DNA from: Comamonadaceae bacterium
Lineage (GTDB): Bacteria > Pseudomonadota > Gammaproteobacteria > Burkholderiales > Burkholderiaceae_C
DNA: 58,868 nt
Reading direction: 5' to 3'
Assembly: GCA_027486255.1 (NCBI GenBank)
Contig: JAIXPL010000022.1
Span: 1 to 58,868 of the forward strand
Below the pieces are notes generated by a model that searched no databases, was not told where the DNA came from, and was given only the letters and a program-made list of their open reading frames with translations. Each line of letters starts with the position of its first letter. Within the stretch, counting starts at the first letter, position 1. The translations under genes were made by a program, and so were the position numbers. This document shows, piece after piece, positions 16,427 to 24,749 of the stretch.

Positions 16427-16740
16427 ACCGGCGAGAAGGCGGTCGAACGCAGCATCTTGGTCTCTTGGGTCAGCACCACGTCGAGTTCGCGCAGGGCCTT
16501 GAGGTACAGCGGCCAGGCCGGATCCTGCTCCATCTCGCGCCGCCGCCGCTCACGCTCGGCCAGGCTCTCGAAGCCCCAGAGATGAACCACCTGGTTGAGC
16601 GGTCCAATCTCCGAGGTGAAAAAGCCCAGCAGATGTCCCAGGTACTTCTTCTGCAAAGGCAGGGCCGCCTGTTCGTACAAGGCCAGGAAGTCCTGCGTGC
16701 GCAAGGGCTTGAGCGTGTAGGTGCGCTGTTCGACGATCAT
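16423..16740 (-). CDS. NIPSNAP-family protein
   Basis: The 105-residue protein starts MIVEQRTYTLKPLRTQDFLALYEQ, the typical 'R-TY-L-PG/K' first strand of a NIPSNAP dimeric alpha/beta-barrel, and continues with GFFTSEIGPLNQVVHLWGFESLAERERRR. Small NIPSNAP proteins are frequent in catabolic operons but their activity is usually unassigned; the ferredoxin-like fold could make it a small enzyme or binding protein. It sits 8 bases after the Bug gene and overlaps the E1alpha start. Confidence 0.85.
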   Translation of the reverse strand: MIVEQRTYTLKPLRTQDFLALYEQAALPLQKKYLGHLLGFFTSEIGPLNQVVHLWGFESLAERERRRREMEQDPAWPLYLKALRELDVVLTQETKMLRSTAFSPV

Positions 16741-16748
16741 CGCCAGGC

Positions 16749-17729
16749 TTACTCGACCTTGATGTTCAATTCCTTGATCAACCGACCCCAGTACGCATGG
16801 TCGGCTGCCACGCCCGCGTTGATGGGTGCCGACGGCGTGCCCGTGGGCGTGAGGCCCAGGGAGCGCAAGCGGGCCTGCACCTCCGGCGTCCTGACGACCT
16901 TGACGATCTCGGTGTTGAGCTTGGCCACGATGTCATCGGGCGTGTTGGCGGGGGCAAAGAAGGTGTGCCAGGAACTACCGACCACGCCCTGGGGGTCCAG
17001 CTCGGGGTTGTACTCGGTCACGGTCGGCAGGTCGGGCAGTGCGGGAATACGCTCGGCGCCCGAGGTGGCCAGGGCCTTGATGCGCTTGCCCTGGATGGAG
17101 GGGATGGCGGTGGTGGAGGCCTCCAGGTAGAGGTCCACCACGCCGCTCATCACGTCGGGGCCAGGTGCGGTCTTGTAGGGCACATGGGTGAGCTCTATGC
17201 CCAGGCGTTTGGCCCAGGCGGCCATGGCCACATGCGGTTGGGAACCCACACCCAGCGAGGCATAGGTGACCTTGCCGGGGTTGCGCTTGGCGAAGGACAC
17301 CAGTTCGGCCAGGTTGTTGTAGGGTGCGTTGGGCGTGGCCGTGATGATGTGCGGCACCAGCAGCACCTGGGAGATGGCCTTGAAGTCGCGCAAGGGGTTG
17401 TACTTGGCCTGCGGGTACAGGTGGGGCACGATGGCCATCACCGCCTTGACCGTGTAGAACAGGTTGTAGCCGTCGGCTGCCATGGTGGCCGCCGCCTCGG
17501 CGCCGATCATGCCGCCCGCGCCTGCGCGGTTGTCCACCACCATGGGCTGACCCAGGGCGGGGCCCAAGCGTTCAGCGACCACGCGGGCAATCACATCGGG
17601 CGAAACGCCGGCCGGGTAGGGCACAAGGAGCCTGATCGGCCGGTTCGGGTAGCCGGACTGGCTGTAGGCCGGCAGTGCCAGCGAGGAGGCAAGGCCGGCG
17701 GCACCGGCGATAAGCTGTCTGCGTTGCAT
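16749..17729 (-). CDS. Bug-family (tripartite tricarboxylate transporter) periplasmic binding protein, copy 2
   Basis: The 326-residue protein has a short signal peptide (MQRRQLIAGAAGLASSLALPAYSQ) and the Bug core: YPNRPIRLLVPYPAGVSPDVIARVVAERL, GAGGMIGAEAAA, VPYKTAPGPDVMSGVVDLYLEA and ALATSGAERIPALPDLPTV. It is in the middle of the six-gene minus-strand operon, between the SDR and NIPSNAP genes, so its ligand is probably the operon's substrate or an intermediate. No TctA or TctB permease gene is near. Confidence 0.9.
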   Translation of the reverse strand: MQRRQLIAGAAGLASSLALPAYSQSGYPNRPIRLLVPYPAGVSPDVIARVVAERLGPALGQPMVVDNRAGAGGMIGAEAAATMAADGYNLFYTVKAVMAIVPHLYPQAKYNPLRDFKAISQVLLVPHIITATPNAPYNNLAELVSFAKRNPGKVTYASLGVGSQPHVAMAAWAKRLGIELTHVPYKTAPGPDVMSGVVDLYLEASTTAIPSIQGKRIKALATSGAERIPALPDLPTVTEYNPELDPQGVVGSSWHTFFAPANTPDDIVAKLNTEIVKVVRTPEVQARLRSLGLTPTGTPSAPINAGVAADHAYWGRLIKELNIKVE

Positions 17730-17777
17730 GGTGATCTCCTGTAGAGCGGGTTGGAAAGGGAAAAGAGGGGCCTGGGC

Positions 17778-18542
17778 TCAGCGGCCGCCTGAGACGTCGA
17801 TCAGTGCGCCGTGGATGTAGCTCGATGCGGACCCGCACAGGAAGCTCACCACGCTGGCGACTTCCTCGGCCTGGCCCACGCGCGCCATCGGCACGGTGGG
17901 CGCCAGCTTGGCCAGGGTGGTCTGGCCGCCGTGGGTCTCGTGGATCTCGGTGTCGATCAGACCCGGCCGCACCGCATTGACCCGGATGCCATGCGGTGCC
18001 AGCTCCTTGGCCAGCGCCAGCGTCAGGCTGTCGACCGCGCCTTTGCTGGCGGCATAGTGCGCCTCCTGCGGCATGCCGCCTGTGCGGGACGCCACCGAGG
18101 ACATGTTCACGATGGCGCCACCGCGCCCGCCGTGCTGGGTGGACATGCGGCGCGCGGCCTCGCCTGCGCAGTAGAAGCAGCCGAGCACGTTGGCGTCGAA
18201 GACGCCGCGCAGATGCGCCTGATCGGCATCGAAGATGGAGCGCAGGGCCCCGATCACGCCGGCGTTGTTCACCAGCGCATCGATCCGGCCAAACGTCTGC
18301 TGCGCCTGCGCGAACAGCTGGCGCACGTCGTCTTGCGAGGCCATGTCGGCCTTCACCGCCAGACCTTGCTGGCCGGCCTGCCGGATCTGTGCGAGCACCT
18401 CCTCGGCGGCAGCCGCGTTCGAGAGGTAGCTGATGCAGACGTTCCAGCCCTCGTGCGCCAGGGCCAGCGCGATGGCGCGGCCGATGCCGCGGCTGCCGCC
18501 CGTCACGACGGCGAGCGGGGCTTCTTTTTTCGGGGAGTTCAT
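17778..18542 (-). CDS. SDR-family oxidoreductase
   Basis: The 254-residue classical short-chain dehydrogenase has the cofactor loop TGGSRGIGRAIA near the N-terminus, NNAG in LVNNAGVIGA, the catalytic YxxxK (HYAASKGAVDSL), a preceding Ser (NMSSVAS), and PGLIDTEI. It ends YIHGALIDVSGGR. It resembles FabG-like 3-oxoacyl or sugar/aromatic-alcohol dehydrogenases. It lies 30 bases after the BKACE gene in the same operon and may oxidise a hydroxy group to the keto acid used by BKACE, which is inference. Confidence 0.9.
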   Translation of the reverse strand: MNSPKKEAPLAVVTGGSRGIGRAIALALAHEGWNVCISYLSNAAAAEEVLAQIRQAGQQGLAVKADMASQDDVRQLFAQAQQTFGRIDALVNNAGVIGALRSIFDADQAHLRGVFDANVLGCFYCAGEAARRMSTQHGGRGGAIVNMSSVASRTGGMPQEAHYAASKGAVDSLTLALAKELAPHGIRVNAVRPGLIDTEIHETHGGQTTLAKLAPTVPMARVGQAEEVASVVSFLCGSASSYIHGALIDVSGGR

Positions 18543-18572
18543 GGGTGTTCCTTCGGTGGGGAGGGGCTGAGG

Positions 18573-19496
18573 CTAAAAACGCACCTGGTCCTGGCCTTTG
18601 AGGGACAGGATCTGCCGGGCCTCGTCGGGGCTGGCGATCTCCAGGCCCAGGCTTTCGATGATCTGCCGCACCTGGCGCACCTGCTGCGCATTGCTTTGCG
18701 CCAGCGTGCCGCGGCCCAGCCAGAGGCTGTCTTCCAGGCCCACCCGCACATTACCGCCCATGCTGGCGGCCATGGCGGCAATGCGCATCTGGTGGCGGCC
18801 GGCGCCGAGCACCGACCACTGGTAGTCCGAGCCGAACAGCCGGTCGGCGGTGCGTTTCATGTGGGCCACATCCTCCGGGTGGGTGCCAATGCCGCCCAAG
18901 ATGCCGAAGACCGACTGCACGAAGAAAGGCGGCTTGATCAGCCCGCGCTCGGCAAAGTGCGCCAGGTTGTAGAGATGACCGATGTCATAGCACTCCAGCT
19001 CAAAGCGCGTGCCATTGGCGGCGCAGGCGGCCAGGGCGTACTCGATGTCCTTGAAGGTGTTGCGAAAGATCAGGTCGCGGCTGTTTTCCAGGTGCTGGCG
19101 TTCCCAGTCGTGCTTGAATTCCTTGAAGCGGTCGAGCATGGGGAACAAGGCAAAGTTGAACGAGCCCATGTTCAGCGAGGCCACCTCGGGGGCGAACTTC
19201 ATCGAGGGCTGGATGCGCTCCTCGATGGTCATGAAGGGCGAGCCGCCGCTGGTGAGGTTCAGCGCCGCATTGGTGCGTGCCTTGATCTGCGGCAGAAAGC
19301 GCGCAAAGGCCTCGGGGCTCTGGTCGGGCTTGCCTGTCACCGGGTCGCGGGCGTGCAGGTGGATGATGGCGGCACCCGCTTCGGCCGCGCCCACGGCCGC
19401 CTCGATGATTTCTTCCGGCGTCACCGGCAGGTAGGGCGACATGGAGGGCGTGTGGATTGCTCCGGTCACGGCGCAGGTGATGATGACTTTGTTCAT
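18573..19496 (-). CDS. Beta-keto acid cleavage enzyme (BKACE, Kce/DUF849 family)
   Basis: Starting at ATG 19496 the protein is 307 residues long. It opens MNKVIITCAVTGAIHTPSMSPYLPVTPEEI and carries the zinc-binding IIHLHARDP motif (HxH), NLTSGGSP and LFGSDYQWSVLGAGRHQM, as in 3-keto-5-aminohexanoate cleavage enzymes. BKACEs condense a beta-keto acid with acetyl-CoA to give acetoacetate and a new CoA ester. It is the first gene of the minus-strand operon BKACE-SDR-Bug-NIPSNAP-E1alpha-E1beta and diverges from the molybdenum hydroxylase operon. An upstream in-frame start at 19538 is less likely. Confidence 0.88.
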   Translation of the reverse strand: MNKVIITCAVTGAIHTPSMSPYLPVTPEEIIEAAVGAAEAGAAIIHLHARDPVTGKPDQSPEAFARFLPQIKARTNAALNLTSGGSPFMTIEERIQPSMKFAPEVASLNMGSFNFALFPMLDRFKEFKHDWERQHLENSRDLIFRNTFKDIEYALAACAANGTRFELECYDIGHLYNLAHFAERGLIKPPFFVQSVFGILGGIGTHPEDVAHMKRTADRLFGSDYQWSVLGAGRHQMRIAAMAASMGGNVRVGLEDSLWLGRGTLAQSNAQQVRQVRQIIESLGLEIASPDEARQILSLKGQDQVRF

Positions 19497-19525
19497 GCCA
19501 GGACAACCCGCCAGGGGTTTAAATG

Positions 19526-19545
19526 AAGACTTGATCAATAAAGTC
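19526..19545. promoter_or_regulatory. Inverted repeat AGACTT-N8-AAGTCT in a divergent promoter region
   Basis: AGACTT and AAGTCT flank GATCAATA about 30-50 bases upstream of the BKACE start, within the 287-base spacer between the two divergent operons. It is a plausible operator; arms are only 6 bp, so confidence is low. The rest of the spacer shows no clear promoter to me. Confidence 0.3.
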
Positions 19546-19783
19546 TAGGCTTGAGAGCCTGTGATGCGCTCAAGATTTACCCCTAGACGCCTGAGGTGTA
19601 CGTCGGCGCTGCACAATGACCCGAGGCATTCCAGCAGCCGGCCATCACAAAACGGCATGGGCGGGGACGCAATTGGCATTGGACCCACCCGGCGCTGGTT
19701 TTTAAACTCTTGGCTTTTTTCAGGCGGCGATGCCGCGCTTCCCTCACCCAGGGCGCCACCCTGCGCAGGAAATCCCACCGCAC

Positions 19784-22000
19784 ATGTCCGACCTTTCCGC
19801 TTCACCTGTCCGGGGCTTTGTCATCGACCGCAAGGATGGACGGCCGCAGCTGCCAGGCAGCCTGCATACCAACCGCCGCCTGTCCCAGTGGCTGACCTTC
19901 AGTGAGCCGGGCATCGTGGACGTGTTTATCGGCAAGGTGGAGCTCGGTCAGGGCATCCTCACGGCCCTGCGCCTGCTGGTGGCGGAAGAACTCGACGTGC
20001 CGCTTTCGGCGGTGCGCCTGCACAGCGCGAACACGGCGCGCGGCCCCGACGAAGGCATGACTTCGGGCAGTCTGTCGGTGCAGGACAGCGGCGGTGCGCT
20101 GCGCCAGGCCTGTGCCGAGGTGCGCGCCATGGCCCTGGCCCGCGCCGCTGCCCTGAGCGGCCAGGCGCCTGAATCTATGGAGGTGCGCGAAGGCCGCTTC
20201 CTGGCGGGCGGACGCGATCTGGGCGACTACTCGCACCTGCTGCAGGCCGTGGACCTGGACATCGAATGCCCGGGCACCGCCCGCCCCAAGCCGGCCAGCC
20301 AGCGCAGGCTGCTGGGCCGTGCCGACGTACAACGTGTGGACCTGGCCGACAAGGTGTTCGGCCGCCCCCGTTTTATTCAAGACCTGCGCCTGCCCGGCAT
20401 GCTCCATGGCCGGGTGCTGCGCCCGCCCACGATGGATGCCACCCTGGCGCACTGGCCCGCCGAGGATGTGGCGGCCCTGCCGGCAGGCGTGCGCTGCTGG
20501 GCCGATGGCCGCTTCATCGCTGTGGTGGCCGCCTCCGAGCGTGCGGCCGACGCCGCGGCCACCCGGCTGGGCACGCGCATTCAGTGGCAGGCCGGCGCTC
20601 CTCTGCCGGACATGCATGCGCTGGAGGACTTTCTCACCTCGGCGCCGAACGACACCACCGTGCCCGCCGAACGCGGCCAAAGCCGGTCGCGGGGTGAATG
20701 GCCGTCCGATGGCCTGCAGCACCAGGCGGTGTTCTTCAAGCCCTACCTGGCCCATGCCTCCATTGGCACCTCGTGCGCGCTGGCGCGCTGGGACGGCCAG
20801 CAGCTTGAAGTGTGGACACACAGCCAGGGCATCCACAACTTGCGCGACGATCTGGTCAAGGCGCTGGCGCAGGAAAGCAAGCCCGTGGCCAAGGAGCAGA
20901 TCACGCTGCACCATGTCGAGGGCGCGGGCTGCTATGGCCACAACGGCGCCGACGACGTGGCTCTCGACGCGGTGCTCATGGCGCTGCGCTGCCCGGGCCA
21001 GCCCGTGCGCGTGCTGTGGTCGCGCGCCGACGAGCTCACCCACAGCCCGGTGGGCTCGGCCCACCGCGTGGCCATGCAGGCGCGCCTGGATGCCTCCGGC
21101 CAGATCACCCACTGGCAGCATGAACTCTGGGCCAACGGCTACAGCTCGCGCCCCGGCCGCGCACCCCTGCCGGCCCTGCTGGCCGCCAGTGAGCGGGCCC
21201 AGGCCACCGCGCTGCCGCTGCCCATCAACCCGCCGCTGGCGGCCGGCGGCGGTGCTGACCGCAACGCCGTGCCCGGCTACGCCTTCGAGCACCTGGAGGT
21301 GCTCATGCACCGCCTGACCGTGGCGCCCCTGCGCACCTCGGCCATGCGCGCCCTCGGTGCCTTCGCCAATGTGTTCGCCATCGAGTCCTTCATGGATGAG
21401 CTGGCCCTGCAGACCGGCCAGGACCCGCTGGCCTTCCGGCGCCGCCACCTGCAAGATCCGCGCGCACTGGCCGTGCTGGAGGCGGTGGTGCAACGCTCCG
21501 AGTGGTGGGGCCGCCGTGCAGAGGAACCCGAGGGCGTGGGCCACGGCCTGGCCTGGGCCCGCTACAAAAATTCCGGCGCCTGGTGCGCTGTGATCGCGCG
21601 CGTGCAAGTGGACGAGCAGGTGAGGGTGCTTGACCTGGACGTGGCGGTCGATGTCGGCATGGTGGTCGACCTCGACGGCGTGATCAACCAGATCGAGGGC
21701 GGCGCCATCCAGAGCACCAGCTGGGCCCTTAAAGAGCAGCTCACCTTTGACCGCGAGGCCATCACCAGCAACGAGTGGCTCAGCTACCCGGTGTTGCGCT
21801 TCAGTGAAGTGCCACGCGTGCGCGTGCACGTCATCGACCGGCCGGACGAGCCGCCCATTGGGGCCGGCGAAGCCGCCCAGGGCCCCGTGGCGGCCGCACT
21901 GGCCAATGCCGTGCACGACGCGCTGGGTGTGCGCGTGCGCGAGCTGCCCCTGAGCCCCGACGCGCTGTTGCGCGCCGTCCATGCCGCGGAGGCTGCATGA
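19784..22000 (+). CDS. Xanthine dehydrogenase-family molybdenum hydroxylase, large (molybdopterin) subunit
   Basis: The 738-residue protein shows molybdopterin-subunit landmarks: VELGQGILTAL (GQG loop), EELDVPLSAVRLHSANTARGPDEGMTSGS, the second-domain AHASIGTSCALARW and GAGCYGHNGADDVALDAV, APLRTSAMRALGAFANVF, and a C-terminal PIGAGEAAQGPVAAALANAV whose Glu is the expected catalytic base. Its length and motif order fit the isoquinoline/nicotinate-dehydrogenase-like type with one large and one small subunit. Such enzymes hydroxylate N-heterocycles or aldehydes using water. The small-subunit gene overlaps its end by 4 bases. ATG 19784 is preferred over 19730, which would add an unconserved Pro/His leader. 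Confidence 0.88.
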   Translation: MSDLSASPVRGFVIDRKDGRPQLPGSLHTNRRLSQWLTFSEPGIVDVFIGKVELGQGILTALRLLVAEELDVPLSAVRLHSANTARGPDEGMTSGSLSVQDSGGALRQACAEVRAMALARAAALSGQAPESMEVREGRFLAGGRDLGDYSHLLQAVDLDIECPGTARPKPASQRRLLGRADVQRVDLADKVFGRPRFIQDLRLPGMLHGRVLRPPTMDATLAHWPAEDVAALPAGVRCWADGRFIAVVAASERAADAAATRLGTRIQWQAGAPLPDMHALEDFLTSAPNDTTVPAERGQSRSRGEWPSDGLQHQAVFFKPYLAHASIGTSCALARWDGQQLEVWTHSQGIHNLRDDLVKALAQESKPVAKEQITLHHVEGAGCYGHNGADDVALDAVLMALRCPGQPVRVLWSRADELTHSPVGSAHRVAMQARLDASGQITHWQHELWANGYSSRPGRAPLPALLAASERAQATALPLPINPPLAAGGGADRNAVPGYAFEHLEVLMHRLTVAPLRTSAMRALGAFANVFAIESFMDELALQTGQDPLAFRRRHLQDPRALAVLEAVVQRSEWWGRRAEEPEGVGHGLAWARYKNSGAWCAVIARVQVDEQVRVLDLDVAVDVGMVVDLDGVINQIEGGAIQSTSWALKEQLTFDREAITSNEWLSYPVLRFSEVPRVRVHVIDRPDEPPIGAGEAAQGPVAAALANAVHDALGVRVRELPLSPDALLRAVHAAEAA

Positions 22001-22482
22001 GTACCCCCAAGGATTCCAAGCCCATGTTCCATGTCAACGGACAAGCCGTGCACTTTGACGGCGATGACAAAACCCCCTTGCTGTCGGTGCTGCGCGATGA
22101 ACTGGCCTTGAGCGGCCCCAAGTTCGGCTGCGGCCAGGGCGAATGCGGCGCCTGCATGGTGCTGGTCGATGGCCAGCCGCAGACCTCGTGCAACCTGCCG
22201 GTGTGGTCGCTCCAGGGCCGCCAGGTGCGCACGCTCGAAGGCCTGGGCACGCCCGAGCGCCCCCATCCCGTGCAGACAGCCTTTCTTGAGGAGCGTGCTG
22301 CCCAGTGCGGCTACTGCGTCTCGGGGGTGATCACCTCCGCGGCTGCGCTGCTCGAGCGCCAGCCGGCGCCCCGTCGTGAGGACATCGTCCAGGCCCTGGA
22401 AAAACACCTGTGCCGCTGCGGCGCGCACAACCGCATGGTGCGTGCCATCGAGCGCGCTGCCGCGTCCCCTTCTGCTTCCTGA
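21997..22482 (+). CDS. (2Fe-2S) small subunit of the molybdenum hydroxylase
   Basis: The 161-residue protein has the full set of eight cluster ligands: Cys45, Cys50, Cys53 and Cys65 for the plant-ferredoxin-type cluster, and Cys104, Cys107, Cys139 and Cys141 for the helical second cluster (QCGYC ... CRCG). It passes electrons from the molybdenum site. It overlaps the large-subunit gene by 4 bases. No FAD subunit or cytochrome c follows, so the final electron acceptor is not encoded here. Confidence 0.93.
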   Translation: MSTPKDSKPMFHVNGQAVHFDGDDKTPLLSVLRDELALSGPKFGCGQGECGACMVLVDGQPQTSCNLPVWSLQGRQVRTLEGLGTPERPHPVQTAFLEERAAQCGYCVSGVITSAAALLERQPAPRREDIVQALEKHLCRCGAHNRMVRAIERAAASPSAS

Positions 22483-22490
22483 AAGATTCC

Positions 22491-23603
22491 ATGTTGAAGA
22501 ATTGGCTCAATCCCTCCGCGCACAGCCATTCGGGCCGCGGTTTCTGGTTCTGTGGCTGCTCGGGCCTGCCCGTGGCGCCCGAAGGCAGTGGCGGCGCCTC
22601 GCCACGCCGCGCGCCGGTGGTGATCCGCGGCAAGCGTGCCCGCACGGTCGACGTGCATGCGCACTGCTATTTCCAGGGGGCGCTCGAACTCATGGGTGAC
22701 GAAGCCAAGGCCGTGCTGCCGCCGGTCAAGGGCGTGCCCGAGCACTTCCTGCAGGTGGACCCGCAGTTGGCGGCCCGCTTCGAGGCCATGGACCGCATGG
22801 GCGTCGATCTGCAGGTGCTCAGCATCAACCCCTTTTGGTACAAGAAAGACAAGGAAACGGCCGAGGCGATCTGCCGAATTCACAACGACAACCTCGCCGA
22901 GCTGAGCGCCCGCCACCCCAAGCGCTTGGCTGGTTTTGCCTCGCTGCCCATGCAGTTCCCCGAGCTGGCCGTGGCCATGTTGGAGGAGGCGGTGCGCAAG
23001 CAGGGCCTCAAGGGCGCGGCCATCGGCGGCAGCGTGGCAGGTCAGGACTTCGCTCTGCCTCAATTCCATCCGGTGCTGGCCAAGGCGCAGGAGCTGGGCG
23101 TGATGCTGTTCATCCACCCGCAGAGCACACCCGAGCTGCAGGCACGCTTGAAAGGCAATGGCTGGTTGTCGAATGTGATCGGCAACCCGCTGGACACCAC
23201 GATCGCACTGCAAAAACTCATCTTCGAGGGCGTGTTCGACAAGTTCCCCGAGCTCAAGGTGCTGGGCGCGCACGGTGGCGGCTTCCTGGGCTCGTACGCG
23301 CCGCGCATGGACCGCAGCTGCTTTGTCTCGCCGCAGAACTGCAACCCCGAGATCGTGCTCAAGAAAAAGCCGACCGAGTACATCCGCCAGATCTATTTCG
23401 ATGCCCTGGTCTTCACCGGCGAGGCCCTGCGCCACCTGGCTGCCGAGGTGGGCAGCTCGCAGATCATGATCGGCACCGACCACCCCATCCCCTGGGAGGA
23501 CGACCCGGTGGGCCACATCATGGCCACCCCGGAGCTCAGCGACGATGACCGGCTCGCCATTCTGGGCGAGAACGCCATTCGCGCCCTCGGCCTCTCACTC
23601 TGA
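22491..23603 (+). CDS. Amidohydrolase-2 family protein (ACMSD-like), copy 2
   Basis: From ATG 22491 the protein has 370 residues. It has metal ligands His56/His58 in TVDVHAHCYF, a LFIHPQSTPE segment, LGAHGGGFLGSYAPRMD and MIGTDHPIPWEDDPVGH for the terminal aspartate. This is the same family layout as the protein at 8081-9217. The N-terminal 25 residues again hold a His/Cys cluster (H11, H13, C21, C23). It is 8 bases downstream of the iron-sulfur subunit gene, so its substrate is likely the hydroxylated product of the molybdenum enzyme. Decarboxylation or ring hydrolysis are both possible. Confidence 0.83.
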   Translation: MLKNWLNPSAHSHSGRGFWFCGCSGLPVAPEGSGGASPRRAPVVIRGKRARTVDVHAHCYFQGALELMGDEAKAVLPPVKGVPEHFLQVDPQLAARFEAMDRMGVDLQVLSINPFWYKKDKETAEAICRIHNDNLAELSARHPKRLAGFASLPMQFPELAVAMLEEAVRKQGLKGAAIGGSVAGQDFALPQFHPVLAKAQELGVMLFIHPQSTPELQARLKGNGWLSNVIGNPLDTTIALQKLIFEGVFDKFPELKVLGAHGGGFLGSYAPRMDRSCFVSPQNCNPEIVLKKKPTEYIRQIYFDALVFTGEALRHLAAEVGSSQIMIGTDHPIPWEDDPVGHIMATPELSDDDRLAILGENAIRALGLSL

Positions 23604-23637
23604 CCCTAGCCTCTACAAAAACCCTCAAGGAGATCCC

Positions 23638-24639
23638 ATGAAGCACCCCCTCTTGTCCCTGTGCAGCCGGCGCCTGGCGCTGACGCTGGCTGCGGCCACC
23701 AGCCTGGCCGCCGTCGCACCGATGGCCCATGCCCAGGCCGGCTATCCCAACAAGCCGATCCGCATGATCGTGCCGCTGGGCGCTGGCAGCGCAGTCGACG
23801 TGGCCGCGCGCCTTCTGGCGCAGAAGATGTCCGAGAACATGGGCCAGTCCATCGTGGTGGAGAACATCACGGGGGCGGCCGGCCTCATTGGTGCCGATCG
23901 GCTGGCCAAGGCGGCGCCCGACGGCTACACCATCGGCGGCTTCAATGACAGCGTGCTCACCATGGTGCCCAACCTGAACCCGAACACGCCCTTCAACCCC
24001 GTCACCGACTTTGCCCACATCTCTCAGGTCGCCACCATCGAGTTCAGTGTGGCGGTTGCTACCAACTCGCCCTACAAGACAACCGCTGATCTGGTGCGCG
24101 CCGCCAAGGCTGCGCCCGGCCGCATCACTTACGCTTCCGGCGGCAATGGCAGCCCCCAGCACCTGGGCGGCGCACTGTTTGCCTCGCACACCGGCATTGA
24201 CATCAAGCATGTGCCGTACCGTAGCGCCAGCAATGCCGCGCAGGACGTGGCTGCCGGCCAGGTTGATGTGACCTTCCAGGGCATCGCCACCGTGGCGGCG
24301 CTGGCCAAGGCCGGCAAGATGCGGCTCATCGGCGTGATGACCGATGCCCGCCATCCCGAGTACCCGGACAGCCCCACGCTCAAGGAGCAAGGCATTCAGG
24401 GCTTCGAGTACAGCACTTGGTTCGCCCTGACCGCGCCCAAGGGCACGCCCAGCGAGATCACGACCCGGCTGCACCGCGAGGTGGTCAAGGCCCTGGCGGA
24501 TCCATCGATCAAGGAACGCTATGCGGCCCTGGGCCTGCGTTCCAATGGCACCACGCCTCAGCAGGTCACCGCTCTGGTGAGCAGCCAGCTCGCCCGCTAT
24601 GGCAAGGCCATCGCCGACAACGGCATCAAGGGTGAGTGA
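23638..24639 (+). CDS. Bug-family (tripartite tricarboxylate transporter) periplasmic binding protein, copy 3
   Basis: The 333-residue protein has a signal peptide ending MAHAQA, then YPNKPIRMIVPLGAGSAVDVAARLLAQKM, GAAGLIGADRLA, VPYRSASNAAQDVAAGQVDVTF and the terminal GKAIADNGIKGE. AAGGAGA precedes the start. It is last in the plus-strand operon of the molybdenum hydroxylase and is followed by an intrinsic terminator. As with the other two copies, no TctA/TctB is encoded nearby. Confidence 0.9.
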   Translation: MKHPLLSLCSRRLALTLAAATSLAAVAPMAHAQAGYPNKPIRMIVPLGAGSAVDVAARLLAQKMSENMGQSIVVENITGAAGLIGADRLAKAAPDGYTIGGFNDSVLTMVPNLNPNTPFNPVTDFAHISQVATIEFSVAVATNSPYKTTADLVRAAKAAPGRITYASGGNGSPQHLGGALFASHTGIDIKHVPYRSASNAAQDVAAGQVDVTFQGIATVAALAKAGKMRLIGVMTDARHPEYPDSPTLKEQGIQGFEYSTWFALTAPKGTPSEITTRLHREVVKALADPSIKERYAALGLRSNGTTPQQVTALVSSQLARYGKAIADNGIKGE

Positions 24640-24699
24640 GGCCAGCAGGGCCGTGGCGCCCTGGCTTTCCTGTTAAACTCACCCGCATCAACACGGATG

Positions 24700-24727
24700 A
24701 GCCCATTGCAATCAATGGGCTTTTTCC
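24700..24727 (+). terminator. Intrinsic terminator between the Bug gene and tRNA-Gly
   Basis: AGCCCATTG (24700-24708) and CAATGGGCT (24713-24721) form a 9-bp stem with a CAAT loop, followed by TTTTTCC. It ends the plus-strand operon. It lies only 22 bases before the tRNA, so the tRNA promoter must either sit within this hairpin region or rely on readthrough. Confidence 0.7.
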
Positions 24728-24749
24728 TTGACCACTTCGGTGGTGCCCT

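Noticed and set aside
19802..21982. A 726-codon minus-strand frame opposite the molybdenum hydroxylase large subunit
   Set aside because: The plus strand encodes a full motif-bearing hydroxylase; the antisense product is low-complexity and unrelated to any family.
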